Positions 50,528 to 58,749 of a stretch of 64,000 bases of DNA are shown one piece after another. Under the pieces are notes generated by a model. It saw only the letters and a list, made by a program, of their open reading frames with translations. It made no database searches and was not told the origin of the DNA. A program made the translations under genes and the position numbers. The DNA comes from Rhizobium sp. BT04 (lineage in GTDB: Bacteria; Pseudomonadota; Alphaproteobacteria; Rhizobiales; Rhizobiaceae): positions 186,001 to 250,000 of the forward strand of contig NZ_CP125652.1 in assembly GCF_030053135.1 (NCBI RefSeq), written 5' to 3'. The first letter of the stretch is position 1, and each line of letters opens with the position of its first letter.

Positions 50528-51706
50528 ATGTCTGAAGTCAGAGTTGCAGTGCTTGGCGCCTCGGGCTGGATGGGAAAGGTCCACACGATGGCCTATCAGG
50601 CCTTTCCGCATTTCTTCGGAGTGTCGGACGGAACGGCACGGATCGTCGCTCTCGTCGAAGGCCCCTCGACGGCAGCCGAGGATCTCGCCCACAGGGCGCC
50701 GGGCGCAAGGATTCTTCAGGATTGGAAACTGGCGGTCGCTGATCCTGATGTCGATCTAATCGATATCTGCCTGCCTGATCATCTTCACTACGAGGTGGCC
50801 AAGGCCGCGCTGCTGGCCGGCAAACATGTCTACTGCGAGAAGCCATTGGCAAACACCGCTGCCGAAGCGTGGGAACTGGCCGACATCGCCAGGGAAAAGG
50901 GTGTGATTACCCGTGTCGGACACGCCTTTCCCCGAAACCCCGTCCATGATCTGGCGAAAGACATCATTCAATCCGACGAAATCGGCGACATCAAACTGTT
51001 CCGCGGCTGCCAGCATGTCGACATGTATGGCGATCCCTACGCCCCCTTCATGTGGCGGGCCGATGGAGAGCTGGCGCCGACCGGGATCGTCGGTGACACC
51101 GGCTCGCACATCTTCAGTTTCATGGATTTCCTGGTCGGCCGCGTCAGCTCGTTGATCGCCGACAACCTCATCGTCACGCCGCGCCGGCCCGTCGTCGGGG
51201 GCCTTGCCTATGGCGAGCAGGTGAAACTGACAGGCAATGAGTCCTGGGCAGACATTACCAATCCTGACGCCACGAACCTGCTTTGCCGGTTCGAAAACGG
51301 CGCCGGCGGGATCGTCGATTTCAGCCGTGTCGCGACCGGCCGCAAGTTCATGCAGACCTACGAGATCTACGGAACGAAAGGCAGCATCGCCTATAGCTAT
51401 GACGAGATAAACCGGCTGCGCTTCTATTCCAACGACGACCGGACGGGACGGCGCGGCTTCCGGGAGATCGACGTGGGGCCCGAAAACCCGACCTTCCGGG
51501 CTTTCCTTCCTCTGCCGAATTTCGGCTTGGGCTACAATGAAAGCAAGATCATCGAAGCGGCCGAGGTGATCCGTTCGATCGTTGCCCACAGGCCGATGTG
51601 GCCGACATTCGAGACCGGCCACCACATCTGCCAGATCGTCGACGCATGCATGCAGTCTTCCCGCGAGAGGCGCTGGGTCGACATCCCGCTGGCTGAACGC
51701 CAATGA
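50528..51706 (+). CDS. Gfo/Idh/MocA-family NAD(P) oxidoreductase
   Basis: The protein has 392 aa. A Rossmann motif VAVLGASGWMGKVHTMAYQ is followed by the family motif HVYCEKPLANTAAEAWELAD, with Lys as the expected catalytic residue, and the C-terminal fold contains GDTGSHIFSFMDFLVGRVSS. Members oxidise or reduce sugars and cyclitols, or open 3-keto glycosides. In this cluster it likely acts on the sugar-like substrate with the GMC enzymes. ATG follows GAGGAGAG; its stop overlaps the next gene (ATGA). Confidence 0.93.
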   Translation: MSEVRVAVLGASGWMGKVHTMAYQAFPHFFGVSDGTARIVALVEGPSTAAEDLAHRAPGARILQDWKLAVADPDVDLIDICLPDHLHYEVAKAALLAGKHVYCEKPLANTAAEAWELADIAREKGVITRVGHAFPRNPVHDLAKDIIQSDEIGDIKLFRGCQHVDMYGDPYAPFMWRADGELAPTGIVGDTGSHIFSFMDFLVGRVSSLIADNLIVTPRRPVVGGLAYGEQVKLTGNESWADITNPDATNLLCRFENGAGGIVDFSRVATGRKFMQTYEIYGTKGSIAYSYDEINRLRFYSNDDRTGRRGFREIDVGPENPTFRAFLPLPNFGLGYNESKIIEAAEVIRSIVAHRPMWPTFETGHHICQIVDACMQSSRERRWVDIPLAERQ

Positions 51707-53784
51707 CCATAGACGTTCGGCAGGAAATTCTTGACGCACTGACCGACGTCGACATGCCGCGGCTGCCGCCCGAGGCTGCCCCGTCAGAAACTGTCCGGCG
51801 CGCCGGCATCGAGGTGCCGATCTATCGAGCCGGTTGCGTCGTCGTCGGATCCGGTGCTGCCGGTCTGCGGGCGGCGGTGGAATTGAAGCGGCGCGGCGAT
51901 GACGTCGTCATCGTCAGCCAAAGCGCCTGGGGTGGAACTTCGGCCTGTTCGGGATCCGACAAGCAGACCCTGCACACGGCAAACACCGCCGATCAGGGTG
52001 ACAATTACAAGGCGATGGCCCGCGCCATCCGCAGCGGCGGCGCCATGGACGAGGACACGGCTTACGTCGAGGCCGTCGGCTCGTCCCGGATGATGGCGTC
52101 GCTGCAGTTTTTAGGCCTGCCGCTGCCTCAGGATCCGCTTGGTGGGACGCTGAGATACCAGACCGATCACGATGAGGTCGGCCGCGCCACCAGCTGCGGC
52201 CCGCGCACCTCGCGCCTGATGGTCAAGGTGCTGGCCGAGGAGGCGATCCGGCTGGGCGTGCCGTTCTACAACCAGACCACGGCGGTCAAGATCCTCACTG
52301 TGGGTGAGGGGGTTGGCCGTCATGTTGTTGGCATACTTGTCATGCGCGCCGGCGACCGTACGGAGCAGAATCCGCTGGGTATCGCGCTGTTCATCAGCGA
52401 CGTGATCGTCCTCGCGGCCGGCGGGCCGGGCGAACTCTATCGCGACAGCGTTTATCCCAACGGCTGCTTCGGCTGTCTTGGATTGGCGCTGGAAGCCGGC
52501 GTCGAGCTGGTGAACCTCACCGAAAGCCAGTTCGGCATCGGAACGCGCCGGGAAGGCTTCCCATGGAACCTGTCCGGCACCTATGTCCAGGCAATCCCGC
52601 ATATCTACTCGCTCGATAGCAAAGGCGTGGAGCATCACTTCCTGGGAGAATATTACCGCAGCACTCAGGAGCTGGCATCGAACGTCTTCCGTAAAGGCTA
52701 TCAATGGCCCTTTCATGCGACGCGCATGCTCGAATTCGGCTCAAGCCTGGTGGATCTCGCCATATCGAGCGAAACCGCCGCCGGGCGGCGCGTCTTTATG
52801 GATTTCAATCGCAATCCGCCACCCGTGCCGGGCGACCTGCCGTTCAGCCTGGAAAGACTGGACGAAGACGTCGGCCTTTATCTCGGCAAGGCCGGCGCCG
52901 GCCAGAATAGGCCGATCGATCGATTGAGGCATATGAACCCGCTCGCGATCGAGCTCTACCGCCGCTATAAGATCGATATTGCCGAAGAGCCGCTGGAATT
53001 TGCGGTCAACAACCAGCACATGAACGGCGGCATCATGGTCGACACCTGGGGTCGCAGCAATCTCGGCGGCTGTTACGCGGTCGGGGAGGCAGCGGGCACT
53101 CACGGAGTGACGAGACCGGGTGGAGCGGCGCTGAACGCCGGGCAGGTCTTCGGCACCCGCGCGGCCGAGCACATCAGCGCGAGCGGCAGGGCCAAGCGGA
53201 CGGCCACAGAGGATATAACCGGTACGGCAGAGGCAGGCATTATTGACGTCCTTGCCGCCCTTCGCACCGCGAGCCCACTCACCGTCAAATCGATCCGCTC
53301 GGAGGTGCAGGCACGAATGAGCGAGAAGGCCGGCATCCTCTGCGATCAGCAGAGCGTCGCCCAAGCCTTGATCGAGGCGCGGCAGCTCAATGCTGACATT
53401 CGCGCTCGCGGGGTCGCCTACGGTCGTGCAGCCGAGGCGGTCCGAGGCGTGCAATGGCGGCACATGGCGCTCGCCTCGGAAGCCGTGCTCAGCGCGCTCG
53501 ACTTCTTCATTCGGAATGGCGGCGGCAGCCGTGGGGCCCGCGCAATATGCGATGCGGTGGGTGAATCCCTGCCGTTGGCGAGTGCAGGTCCGTTGGAGGA
53601 ATATCGTTTCCGGAGAGAACGCGAAGCAGATCGGGACAAGCAAATCGTCGTTCGCCTCGAAGGTGATGAGATCAGGCTGTCGACGCGGGCAAACCGCACG
53701 TTCGATGAAAGCGCCAGGTCCTTCTTCGAGCGGGATTGGCCGGCTTGGCTGACGGGCCGCATCTATGATCTCGCCGACGACTGA
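51703..53784 (+). CDS. FAD-dependent oxidoreductase of the fumarate reductase/succinate dehydrogenase flavoprotein family
   Basis: The protein has 693 aa. The FAD-binding motif CVVVGSGAAGLRAAVELKRR starts near residue 45, after an unusual N-terminal extension. HMNGGIMVDTWGRSNLGGCY and AVGEAAGTHGVTRPGGAALN match the family's second FAD region, and a long helical C-terminal domain follows, as in SdhA/FrdA and aspartate oxidase. No iron-sulfur or membrane subunit gene is nearby, so it probably works alone or with a general electron acceptor. It ends the catabolic cluster; the substrate is unknown. Confidence 0.9.
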   Translation: MTIDVRQEILDALTDVDMPRLPPEAAPSETVRRAGIEVPIYRAGCVVVGSGAAGLRAAVELKRRGDDVVIVSQSAWGGTSACSGSDKQTLHTANTADQGDNYKAMARAIRSGGAMDEDTAYVEAVGSSRMMASLQFLGLPLPQDPLGGTLRYQTDHDEVGRATSCGPRTSRLMVKVLAEEAIRLGVPFYNQTTAVKILTVGEGVGRHVVGILVMRAGDRTEQNPLGIALFISDVIVLAAGGPGELYRDSVYPNGCFGCLGLALEAGVELVNLTESQFGIGTRREGFPWNLSGTYVQAIPHIYSLDSKGVEHHFLGEYYRSTQELASNVFRKGYQWPFHATRMLEFGSSLVDLAISSETAAGRRVFMDFNRNPPPVPGDLPFSLERLDEDVGLYLGKAGAGQNRPIDRLRHMNPLAIELYRRYKIDIAEEPLEFAVNNQHMNGGIMVDTWGRSNLGGCYAVGEAAGTHGVTRPGGAALNAGQVFGTRAAEHISASGRAKRTATEDITGTAEAGIIDVLAALRTASPLTVKSIRSEVQARMSEKAGILCDQQSVAQALIEARQLNADIRARGVAYGRAAEAVRGVQWRHMALASEAVLSALDFFIRNGGGSRGARAICDAVGESLPLASAGPLEEYRFRREREADRDKQIVVRLEGDEIRLSTRANRTFDESARSFFERDWPAWLTGRIYDLADD

Positions 53785-53815
53785 GGCGGCCACGCGCGGG
53801 GTGCAGGTCTGCCGA

Positions 53816-53998
53816 TCAATCGGGGTTCGGAACCGGGGGCGGAACCCGGACGCGCTCGGTATCGTCGGACCCTTCGGCGATGGCTTCCTCGCTTCTCTGC
53901 ACCCGCCTTGGCGGGTCCTTTCCTTCGACCGGCTTGGGCGACAACTGGTCGTCGGCCTGGATTTCGTCGGTGTTCAGGTAGTTTTTGCTCTCGTTCAT
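53816..53998 (-). CDS. Small hydrophilic protein, 60 aa
   Basis: The sequence is highly polar, with Glu/Asp-rich and Pro-rich segments (KPVEGKDPPRRVQRSEEAIA; end VPPPVPNPD), and is probably disordered. GGGAG lies 11 nt before ATG 53998. An EcfG-type promoter (GGAAC-N17-AGTT) sits 25-50 nt upstream, which supports a real, stress-induced gene. No family is recognised. Confidence 0.65.
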   Translation of the reverse strand: MNESKNYLNTDEIQADDQLSPKPVEGKDPPRRVQRSEEAIAEGSDDTERVRVPPPVPNPD

Positions 53999-54022
53999 TG
54001 CGGTCAGCTCCCTTTACAAGAA

Positions 54023-54048
54023 AACTCCCGGCGATATGGCCGGGTTCC
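54023..54048 (-). promoter_or_regulatory. EcfG-type promoter of the 60-aa protein gene
   Basis: Read on the minus strand: GGAAC (54048-54044), a 17-nt spacer and AGTT (54026-54023). The known EcfG consensus in alphaproteobacteria is GGAAC-N16/17-CGTT. The spacer itself contains CCCGG/CCGGG inverted arms. Confidence 0.65.
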
Positions 54049-54084
54049 CCCGCTCCTCTGCGGACCGCGCCCGAGCACCGCGGC

Positions 54085-54879
54085 TCATAGATTGGTCTGA
54101 GCTTCGGGAACGTCGAGTTCGATCATGACGGGGGCATGGTCGCTCGTGTGCTCCCAGCCTCGCGGCTTTCTTCGAACGGTTGCCGATCGAAGCCATGGCG
54201 CGACGGCCGGACTGAGCAGGACGTGGTCGATCCGCAGCCCCGCATCACGTTCGAAGCTGTTCCGCCAGTATTTCCAGAAAGTGTAGACGCGCTCTTCCGG
54301 ATGCAGATGTCTGACGGCGTCGGTCCAGCCCTGGGCGACGAGATAAGTATAGGCCGTGCGGACCTCCGGCCTGAAGAGCGCATCGTCCAGCCAGCGCTCC
54401 GGTTTGTAGACGTCGATCTCCGTCGGCATGACGTTGAAGTCACCGGCCAGGATCGCAGGCACCTCGAGTTCGAGGAGTTCGGCGGCGTAGCCGTGCAGCC
54501 GCCGGAACCAGCTAAGCTTGTAGTCGAACTTGACACTCGGGAACGGATTGCCGTTCGGCAGATATAGGCATCCGATGACGATACCGTCGATGACGGCTTC
54601 GATATACCGGCGATGGGTGTCATCAGGATCGCCGGGAAGACCGCGTCGTGTCAGGATCGGAGTCTTGCCCCTCGCCAGGATGGCGACCCCGTTCCAGGAT
54701 CTCTGTCCGTGCCAGACGGCGCCGTAGCCGGCCCGTTCGATCTCCTTTCGCGGAAACCCGGCATCGTCGGTCTTCAGTTCCTGGAGGCAGGCCACATCGG
54801 GAGCGTCCTCCTTCAGCCAGCGCAACAGTATGGCCAACCGCCCATTGATCCCATTGACGTTGTAGGTCGCGATTTTCAC
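54085..54879 (-). CDS. xthA: Exodeoxyribonuclease III / AP endonuclease
   Basis: XthA cuts DNA at abasic sites and removes damaged 3' ends. GTG 54879 gives KIATYNVNGINGRLAILLRW, the standard family start, with GGGA upstream; 264 aa. Active-site motifs are CLQELKTDDAGFP (metal Glu), AGDFNVMPTEIDVY (Asp/Asn), LRIDHVLLSP and the final TSDHAPVMIEL with the catalytic His. Rhizobia can hold more than one xthA homologue. Its neighbours are stress genes, which fits a repair role. Confidence 0.95.
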   Translation of the reverse strand: MKIATYNVNGINGRLAILLRWLKEDAPDVACLQELKTDDAGFPRKEIERAGYGAVWHGQRSWNGVAILARGKTPILTRRGLPGDPDDTHRRYIEAVIDGIVIGCLYLPNGNPFPSVKFDYKLSWFRRLHGYAAELLELEVPAILAGDFNVMPTEIDVYKPERWLDDALFRPEVRTAYTYLVAQGWTDAVRHLHPEERVYTFWKYWRNSFERDAGLRIDHVLLSPAVAPWLRSATVRRKPRGWEHTSDHAPVMIELDVPEAQTNL

Positions 54880-54907
54880 TGCAATCCCGGACGTCGAGGC
54901 TGGCTCC

Positions 54908-55405
54908 TCAACGCGTCGCACCGAGGACGAAGGCGATGCCGGCGACGATCGCGACTGATGTCAGCGGCTGCCGGCGTATGCGATCCTCGATCTCGTGGAC
55001 GAAGCTGCGCGCTTCCGCCTTTGCCAGGCGGGCTGTTCCGGAAGCCAGTTCCGAAGCCGACTCCGCGATCCGGCCAGCGTCCTTCTGAAGTGCGCGCATG
55101 TCCTTGCGATCGCCATCGAATCCTTCGGAGGAGCCGGTGGTTTCGCCGGTCGAGCGCAGGGCTCGATCGACGAACGGAAACTCTTCGTCCAGCTTGGTTG
55201 GGTCGGGCTCCCGCTTCACCCGCTCAGCCGCCTCGACGTCGCTGCGGCCGGCAGGAATTGAGGTGTGGGTGGCCGACACCGGGTCAGAGGCGGGAAAGGT
55301 ATCCTCGATTGCTTGAGTGAGATCGCTTCTTCGCCCCTGCTTCCGCTGCTCTGCCTGCTCTTTCCGCATGGACTGAACTGCGGGGGATTCGTTCGGGTTT
55401 GCCAT
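54908..55405 (-). CDS. DUF883/ElaB-YqjD-like membrane-anchored stress protein
   Basis: The protein has 165 aa from ATG 55405, which follows GAGAGGAAA; longer in-frame starts lack such a site. An N-terminal half with the rhizobial motif IEDTFPASDPVSATHTSIPA is joined to an Ala-rich helix (AESASELASGTARLAKAEAR) and a C-terminal membrane span PLTSVAIVAGIAFVLGATR preceded by RIRRQ. This second half matches the DUF883 layout, whose E. coli members bind ribosomes at the membrane in stationary phase. A degenerate GGAAC-N16-GATT lies upstream. Confidence 0.82.
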   Translation of the reverse strand: MANPNESPAVQSMRKEQAEQRKQGRRSDLTQAIEDTFPASDPVSATHTSIPAGRSDVEAAERVKREPDPTKLDEEFPFVDRALRSTGETTGSSEGFDGDRKDMRALQKDAGRIAESASELASGTARLAKAEARSFVHEIEDRIRRQPLTSVAIVAGIAFVLGATR

Positions 55406-55562
55406 TGGGGTTTCCTCTCGTTGCTCTTGGACAATCAAATCGGCGACAAGGAAAGAAGTTCCAGAAAAATGCGTCATCGCTCCATGCGGCGCTGTGCAAT
55501 CCGGCGCTCGCGATGACATCGTTTGCGCTTTGCTGGCGCATCCACCCCGGCAATCGGTAACC

Positions 55563-55597
55563 GGACCAAAGTCCTGTCTTTGCTAGTACCTAGGTCC
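55563..55597. promoter_or_regulatory. Paired 12-bp boxes upstream of the Gly/Asn-rich protein gene
   Basis: GGACCAAAGTCC (55563-55574) and GTACCTAGGTCC (55586-55597) are separated by 11 nt. The same box pair recurs at 58645-58678 and 59991-60024. No GGAAC element follows in either direction here. The site lies between divergent genes starting at 55405 and 55686. Confidence 0.6.
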
Positions 55598-55685
55598 CGT
55601 TGCATTCTGCCTACTAAACAGCGAAAATTCTCACGCGCCTCTATTGCATAGGTAACGGCGAAAAACGGACGGACGAGGCTACGGC

Positions 55686-56213
55686 ATGACTCTCTCGAAA
55701 CGCGATTTTCTGAGACTGGGCGGCAGCGCGGCCGTCGCCGTCTTCGCTGCCGCATCACCGGTGACATTGAACCTCGACGGCCCTCTTCCTGTTCTGGCGG
55801 CAGGATGCGCGTTGGCAAAGGACGGCAATAACGGGAATGGAAATGGTGGCGGAAACGGCAATGGGGGAGGGAGTGGCAACGGCAATGGTGGCGGGAACGG
55901 CGGGGGGAACGGCGGCGGGAACGGCAATGGTGGCGGGAATGGCAACGGTGGCGGCGGCGGCAGTAACGGTTCAGGAAATGGGAACTCCAGCAGCAGCACC
56001 GGATCCTCTTCCGCTTCCACAGGGTCGACACAAGGGTCGGGGGCAAGAGCAACCGAAGCTTCCGATGGCTCGATCGACGTCCGGCACGCGAACGGCATTA
56101 CCGAAACCCTGCGCAGTGGCCGCTACGTCATGAAGGACGGAAAAGGCAGGACGATCATAAGCCGGCAAGCGACGGCAAACGATGCCCGCCGGTTAAGCCG
56201 CTACCTTCGCTAA
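55686..56213 (+). CDS. Exported Gly/Asn-rich protein with Tat-like signal
   Basis: The protein has 175 aa. The N-terminus KRDFLRLGGSAAVAVFAAAS resembles a twin-arginine signal but with KR in place of RR. Residues 48-95 are almost purely Gly and Asn, then a Ser/Thr stretch, and a basic C-terminal domain IDVRHANGITETLRSGRYVM. The low-complexity part comes from a GGNGNGGG-type minisatellite. It is possibly a surface or matrix component; function unknown. It is expected to respond to the box pair upstream. Confidence 0.78.
   Translation: MTLSKRDFLRLGGSAAVAVFAAASPVTLNLDGPLPVLAAGCALAKDGNNGNGNGGGNGNGGGSGNGNGGGNGGGNGGGNGNGGGNGNGGGGGSNGSGNGNSSSSTGSSSASTGSTQGSGARATEASDGSIDVRHANGITETLRSGRYVMKDGKGRTIISRQATANDARRLSRYLR
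55830..55978 (+). repeat. Gly/Asn-coding minisatellite
   Basis: Short units of the GGNGGN/GNGGG type (ggcggcgggaacggcaatgg and variants) are repeated imperfectly in frame. Length variation between strains is likely. Confidence 0.8.
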
Positions 56214-56321
56214 AACATGAGCCGCAAAGTCAGTGGTGCGGACGATGTTCTGCCCCACTGCCTGTCGCCCGGAAGGGTGCCGCAGTTCCGGGAACACGAC
56301 AGTCATAAAATCAAAGAGTTT

Positions 56322-56945
56322 TTAGCGCCGTTCGCGCCATTGGAGAGCCGCTTCAGTCCTGTTCGAGACGCCGAGCTTGCTTAAAATCTGGGTCATATGG
56401 TGCTTCACGGTTTTTTCCTGCAGGTTGAGACGCAAACCGATATGCTTGTTTGACAAGCCTTGCGAGACCAGATCCATCACCTCGCGTTCCCGGGGCGTCA
56501 GACTGTTTTTTTCGGACGCGCCGCCCTGCAGCGAACTCTCCATGACCTTCGTCGACATCGTCGGCGAGATATAGCGTGATCCGCTCAGCACTGTTTGGAT
56601 GGCTTCGGCGAGACCACGCGAGCCGACACCTTTGAGAACATAGCCCATCGCGCCCTGTTGCAAAGCGGCCAGCAGCGTGTCCACCTCCTCGGACACCGTC
56701 AACATCAGCACTTTCGTTGTCGGGCTGCGCGTCAACACGTTGCCGATCGCCGACAGGCCGCCGCCGGGCATCGAGACATCGAGGAGCATGATGTCCGGTC
56801 GGCTGGTCGAAGCGATCATTCCCGCATCGTCGCTGCTGGCGCCTTCGCCAACGACGGCAAAGCCTGGGATTTCCGACAGGCTGCGCGTTACGCCTTCGCG
56901 AAAAAGCGGGTGGTCGTCAACGACGCCGATGGTGATGGATGTCAT
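56322..56945 (-). CDS. NarL/LuxR-family response regulator
   Basis: The protein has 207 aa. The receiver domain has the acidic pair DD at 10-11, phospho-acceptor Asp56 (IMLLDVSMPGGG) and the conserved Lys in GYVLKGVGSRGL. The C-terminal LuxR-type helix-turn-helix contains LTPREREVMDLVSQGLSNKH and KTVKHHMTQILSKLGVSNRT. It is encoded 2 nt after the histidine kinase gene on the same strand, whose last codons supply its GGGAG site. It is the natural candidate to bind the repeated GGACC...GTCC boxes around it, but this is inference. Confidence 0.95.
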   Translation of the reverse strand: MTSITIGVVDDHPLFREGVTRSLSEIPGFAVVGEGASSDDAGMIASTSRPDIMLLDVSMPGGGLSAIGNVLTRSPTTKVLMLTVSEEVDTLLAALQQGAMGYVLKGVGSRGLAEAIQTVLSGSRYISPTMSTKVMESSLQGGASEKNSLTPREREVMDLVSQGLSNKHIGLRLNLQEKTVKHHMTQILSKLGVSNRTEAALQWRERR

Positions 56946-56947
56946 CT

Positions 56948-58336
56948 CTAATCTCCCACTTCCATAGGCTCGAATGTCATGGTCACCGTCGTCCCTCCTT
57001 CGCCTGTCTTGACGTCGAAGGATCCTCCCAAGCTGTCGATGCGTTCGCGAAGCCCCACCAAGCCGAGGCTTGTCGGCCCCACCTCGCTCAGGTCGAAGCC
57101 ATCGCCGCGGTCGCTGACCTCGACATGAACGTGACCATTGTGCGAGACGGCTCTTACGGCCTGCTGAATACCCCCACCATGACGATAGGCGTTGTTCAAG
57201 GCTTCCTGAACGAAACGGTAAATGCAGATCTTTACGGCAGGAGCGAGTTCAGGTCCATCATCGTCGATAACAGTTTCGACACGGGTTTCGGTCTTGTGCT
57301 GATGCGCTTCGACCACCCGTGTGACGATCTCGGTGATCGAGGACTTCTCGATCTGCGGGAGCACCAGTCCGCTGCAGATATTGCGGATCTCGGTCATCGC
57401 CTCGGCAAGGCTCGAGCGTATCCAGGCAAGCTCCTTTTCGCGCGTTTCGGGTTGGGTCGACGCGTTGATCAAGAGGTCGCTGTCCAGGCGCAGAGAGGCA
57501 TAGGCGATGTGCTGGGCCGGACCGTCGTGCAGATCGGCGCCGATGCTGCGCAGATATGTTTCGTTCAGCGCCGCTGCTCGCTGTGAGGCGCGCTGCAGCC
57601 GCCGCTGAAGCCCGCGGTTTTCCGAAAGCAGCGCAGACAGCTCGTTGACCCGCTCTTTGAGATCCCTGCGTTGCGCTTCTATTGTGCGGCTAACCCGAAA
57701 CACCAGGACGGAGAGAATAAGGAAAAAGATTGCCGTGAGAGCGGCGACGGCGGCCCAGCTGCGCAGCCTGGCATGGGCCAGACTGTCGCTCAATCCTTCC
57801 GCCGTCTCGTAGAATTCGATGACGGCGACCGCCTGTCCGGACCATGGCTGGAGCACCGGGTTGTATATTTCCATCAGCGGCTTGCCGAGTGCACGCTCCT
57901 CGCTGCTTTCCGGATCGCTGGCGATCTCGTAGCGCGCGACCAGCGACCCCGCGAATGCGCTACGGAGCTTGTCGTTGACCGCAAACGTCCTGCCCACCAG
58001 CTCCTTCTCATTCGAATAGAGGATGGTGCCGTCGCTTCGCCACAACTTGAACGAAACAAGACGCCTGCCGAGCGCGCCCTGACCGAGCGTTTCGTCCAGA
58101 GCCTGAGCGCTGCCTTCGTCCAGCAATGACGCCTTTTGCATGTCGGGAAGCAGCGGCGCGACCACGCTGTCCACATAGAGCGCCGTCGCAGCGCCGGAAT
58201 TGTGGATGACCGCCTCCTCTATGAGGTGGGTAACGAGAATGCCTACCAGAAACATGGCGGCGATTGATATGAGCCCACCCGCGATGAAGAATTGGGAGGC
58301 GAGTGAGCGGGCATTCCAGCGGCGAAGCCAATTCAT
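56948..58336 (-). CDS. NarX-type sensor histidine kinase
   Basis: The protein has 462 aa. Two membrane spans (about residues 13-38, FFIAGGLISIAAMFLVGILV, and 193-213, SWAAVAALTAIFFLILSVLV) enclose a periplasmic sensor of about 150 residues. The cytoplasmic part has a coiled coil, the HisKA_3 phospho-acceptor LRSIGADLHDGPAQHIAYAS and an HATPase with FVQEALNNAYRHGGG and LGLVGLRERIDSLGG. It forms an operon with the LuxR-type regulator. The extracellular signal is unknown. Confidence 0.95.
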   Translation of the reverse strand: MNWLRRWNARSLASQFFIAGGLISIAAMFLVGILVTHLIEEAVIHNSGAATALYVDSVVAPLLPDMQKASLLDEGSAQALDETLGQGALGRRLVSFKLWRSDGTILYSNEKELVGRTFAVNDKLRSAFAGSLVARYEIASDPESSEERALGKPLMEIYNPVLQPWSGQAVAVIEFYETAEGLSDSLAHARLRSWAAVAALTAIFFLILSVLVFRVSRTIEAQRRDLKERVNELSALLSENRGLQRRLQRASQRAAALNETYLRSIGADLHDGPAQHIAYASLRLDSDLLINASTQPETREKELAWIRSSLAEAMTEIRNICSGLVLPQIEKSSITEIVTRVVEAHQHKTETRVETVIDDDGPELAPAVKICIYRFVQEALNNAYRHGGGIQQAVRAVSHNGHVHVEVSDRGDGFDLSEVGPTSLGLVGLRERIDSLGGSFDVKTGEGGTTVTMTFEPMEVGD

Positions 58337-58411
58337 TTTGATACCGGTAAGAGCCTTGCCGAGTAACCTATCGCTTCCTCGAATTTTTTCCAGACAGTAT
58401 CCCAGACAGCA

Positions 58412-58588
58412 TCAGGGTACATCCCTCGTATCGAAGATTTCAGCGCCTCTTATGCTTTTGGTCAATTGGAGCGTATCGCCCGACATGGCTGCGCCGACGA
58501 CGTACAGAAGGGCGGCAAGAACGACGACAAGGGCGATGACGGACACATTGCAGGCGTCATTGACTCGGGATCTGTTGCTCTGGGTCAT
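58412..58588 (-). CDS. Small single-span membrane protein, 58 aa
   Basis: ATG 58588 (MTQSNRSRVNDACNVSVIAL) follows AAGGAG and gives 58 aa with one membrane span VIALVVVLAALLYVVGAAMS. The outer part is short and polar. It is preceded by a complete EcfG-type promoter and the paired boxes, so it should be strongly stress-regulated. It lies directly upstream of the histidine kinase gene on the same strand (76-nt gap) and might be co-transcribed with it. No family is recognised. Confidence 0.75.
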   Translation of the reverse strand: MTQSNRSRVNDACNVSVIALVVVLAALLYVVGAAMSGDTLQLTKSIRGAEIFDTRDVP

Positions 58589-58612
58589 ATCAGGATCTCC
58601 TTCGTCCCTTGA

Positions 58613-58637
58613 AACGGCACGGTCCTGTGCACGTTCC
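58613..58637 (-). promoter_or_regulatory. EcfG-type promoter of the 58-aa membrane protein gene
   Basis: On the minus strand GGAAC (58637-58633), 16-nt spacer, CGTT (58616-58613): a full match to the EcfG consensus. The start of translation is 25 nt downstream. Confidence 0.82.
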
Positions 58638-58644
58638 ACTCTCG

Positions 58645-58678
58645 GGACTTCGGTCCGACGAGTCTGGGACCTAGGTCC
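58645..58678. promoter_or_regulatory. Paired 12-bp boxes upstream of the EcfG-type promoter
   Basis: Minus strand order: GGACCTAGGTCC (perfect palindrome, 58678-58667), 10 nt, GGACCGAAGTCC (58656-58645), 7 nt, then GGAAC. The spacing is identical to that at 59991-60036. It also lies upstream of the divergent methyltransferase gene. Confidence 0.75.
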
Positions 58679-58749
58679 GACCCCCGTAGACGTCGGCGGA
58701 TTCAGTCATATTTCAGGACTGAATGGCCCGGCTCTTTGGAGATTTGCGA

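Noticed and set aside
55438..55462. GGAAC-N16-GATT as a certain EcfG promoter of the DUF883-like gene
   Set aside because: Two of four -10 positions differ from CGTT; mentioned only as a weak possibility in the gene entry.
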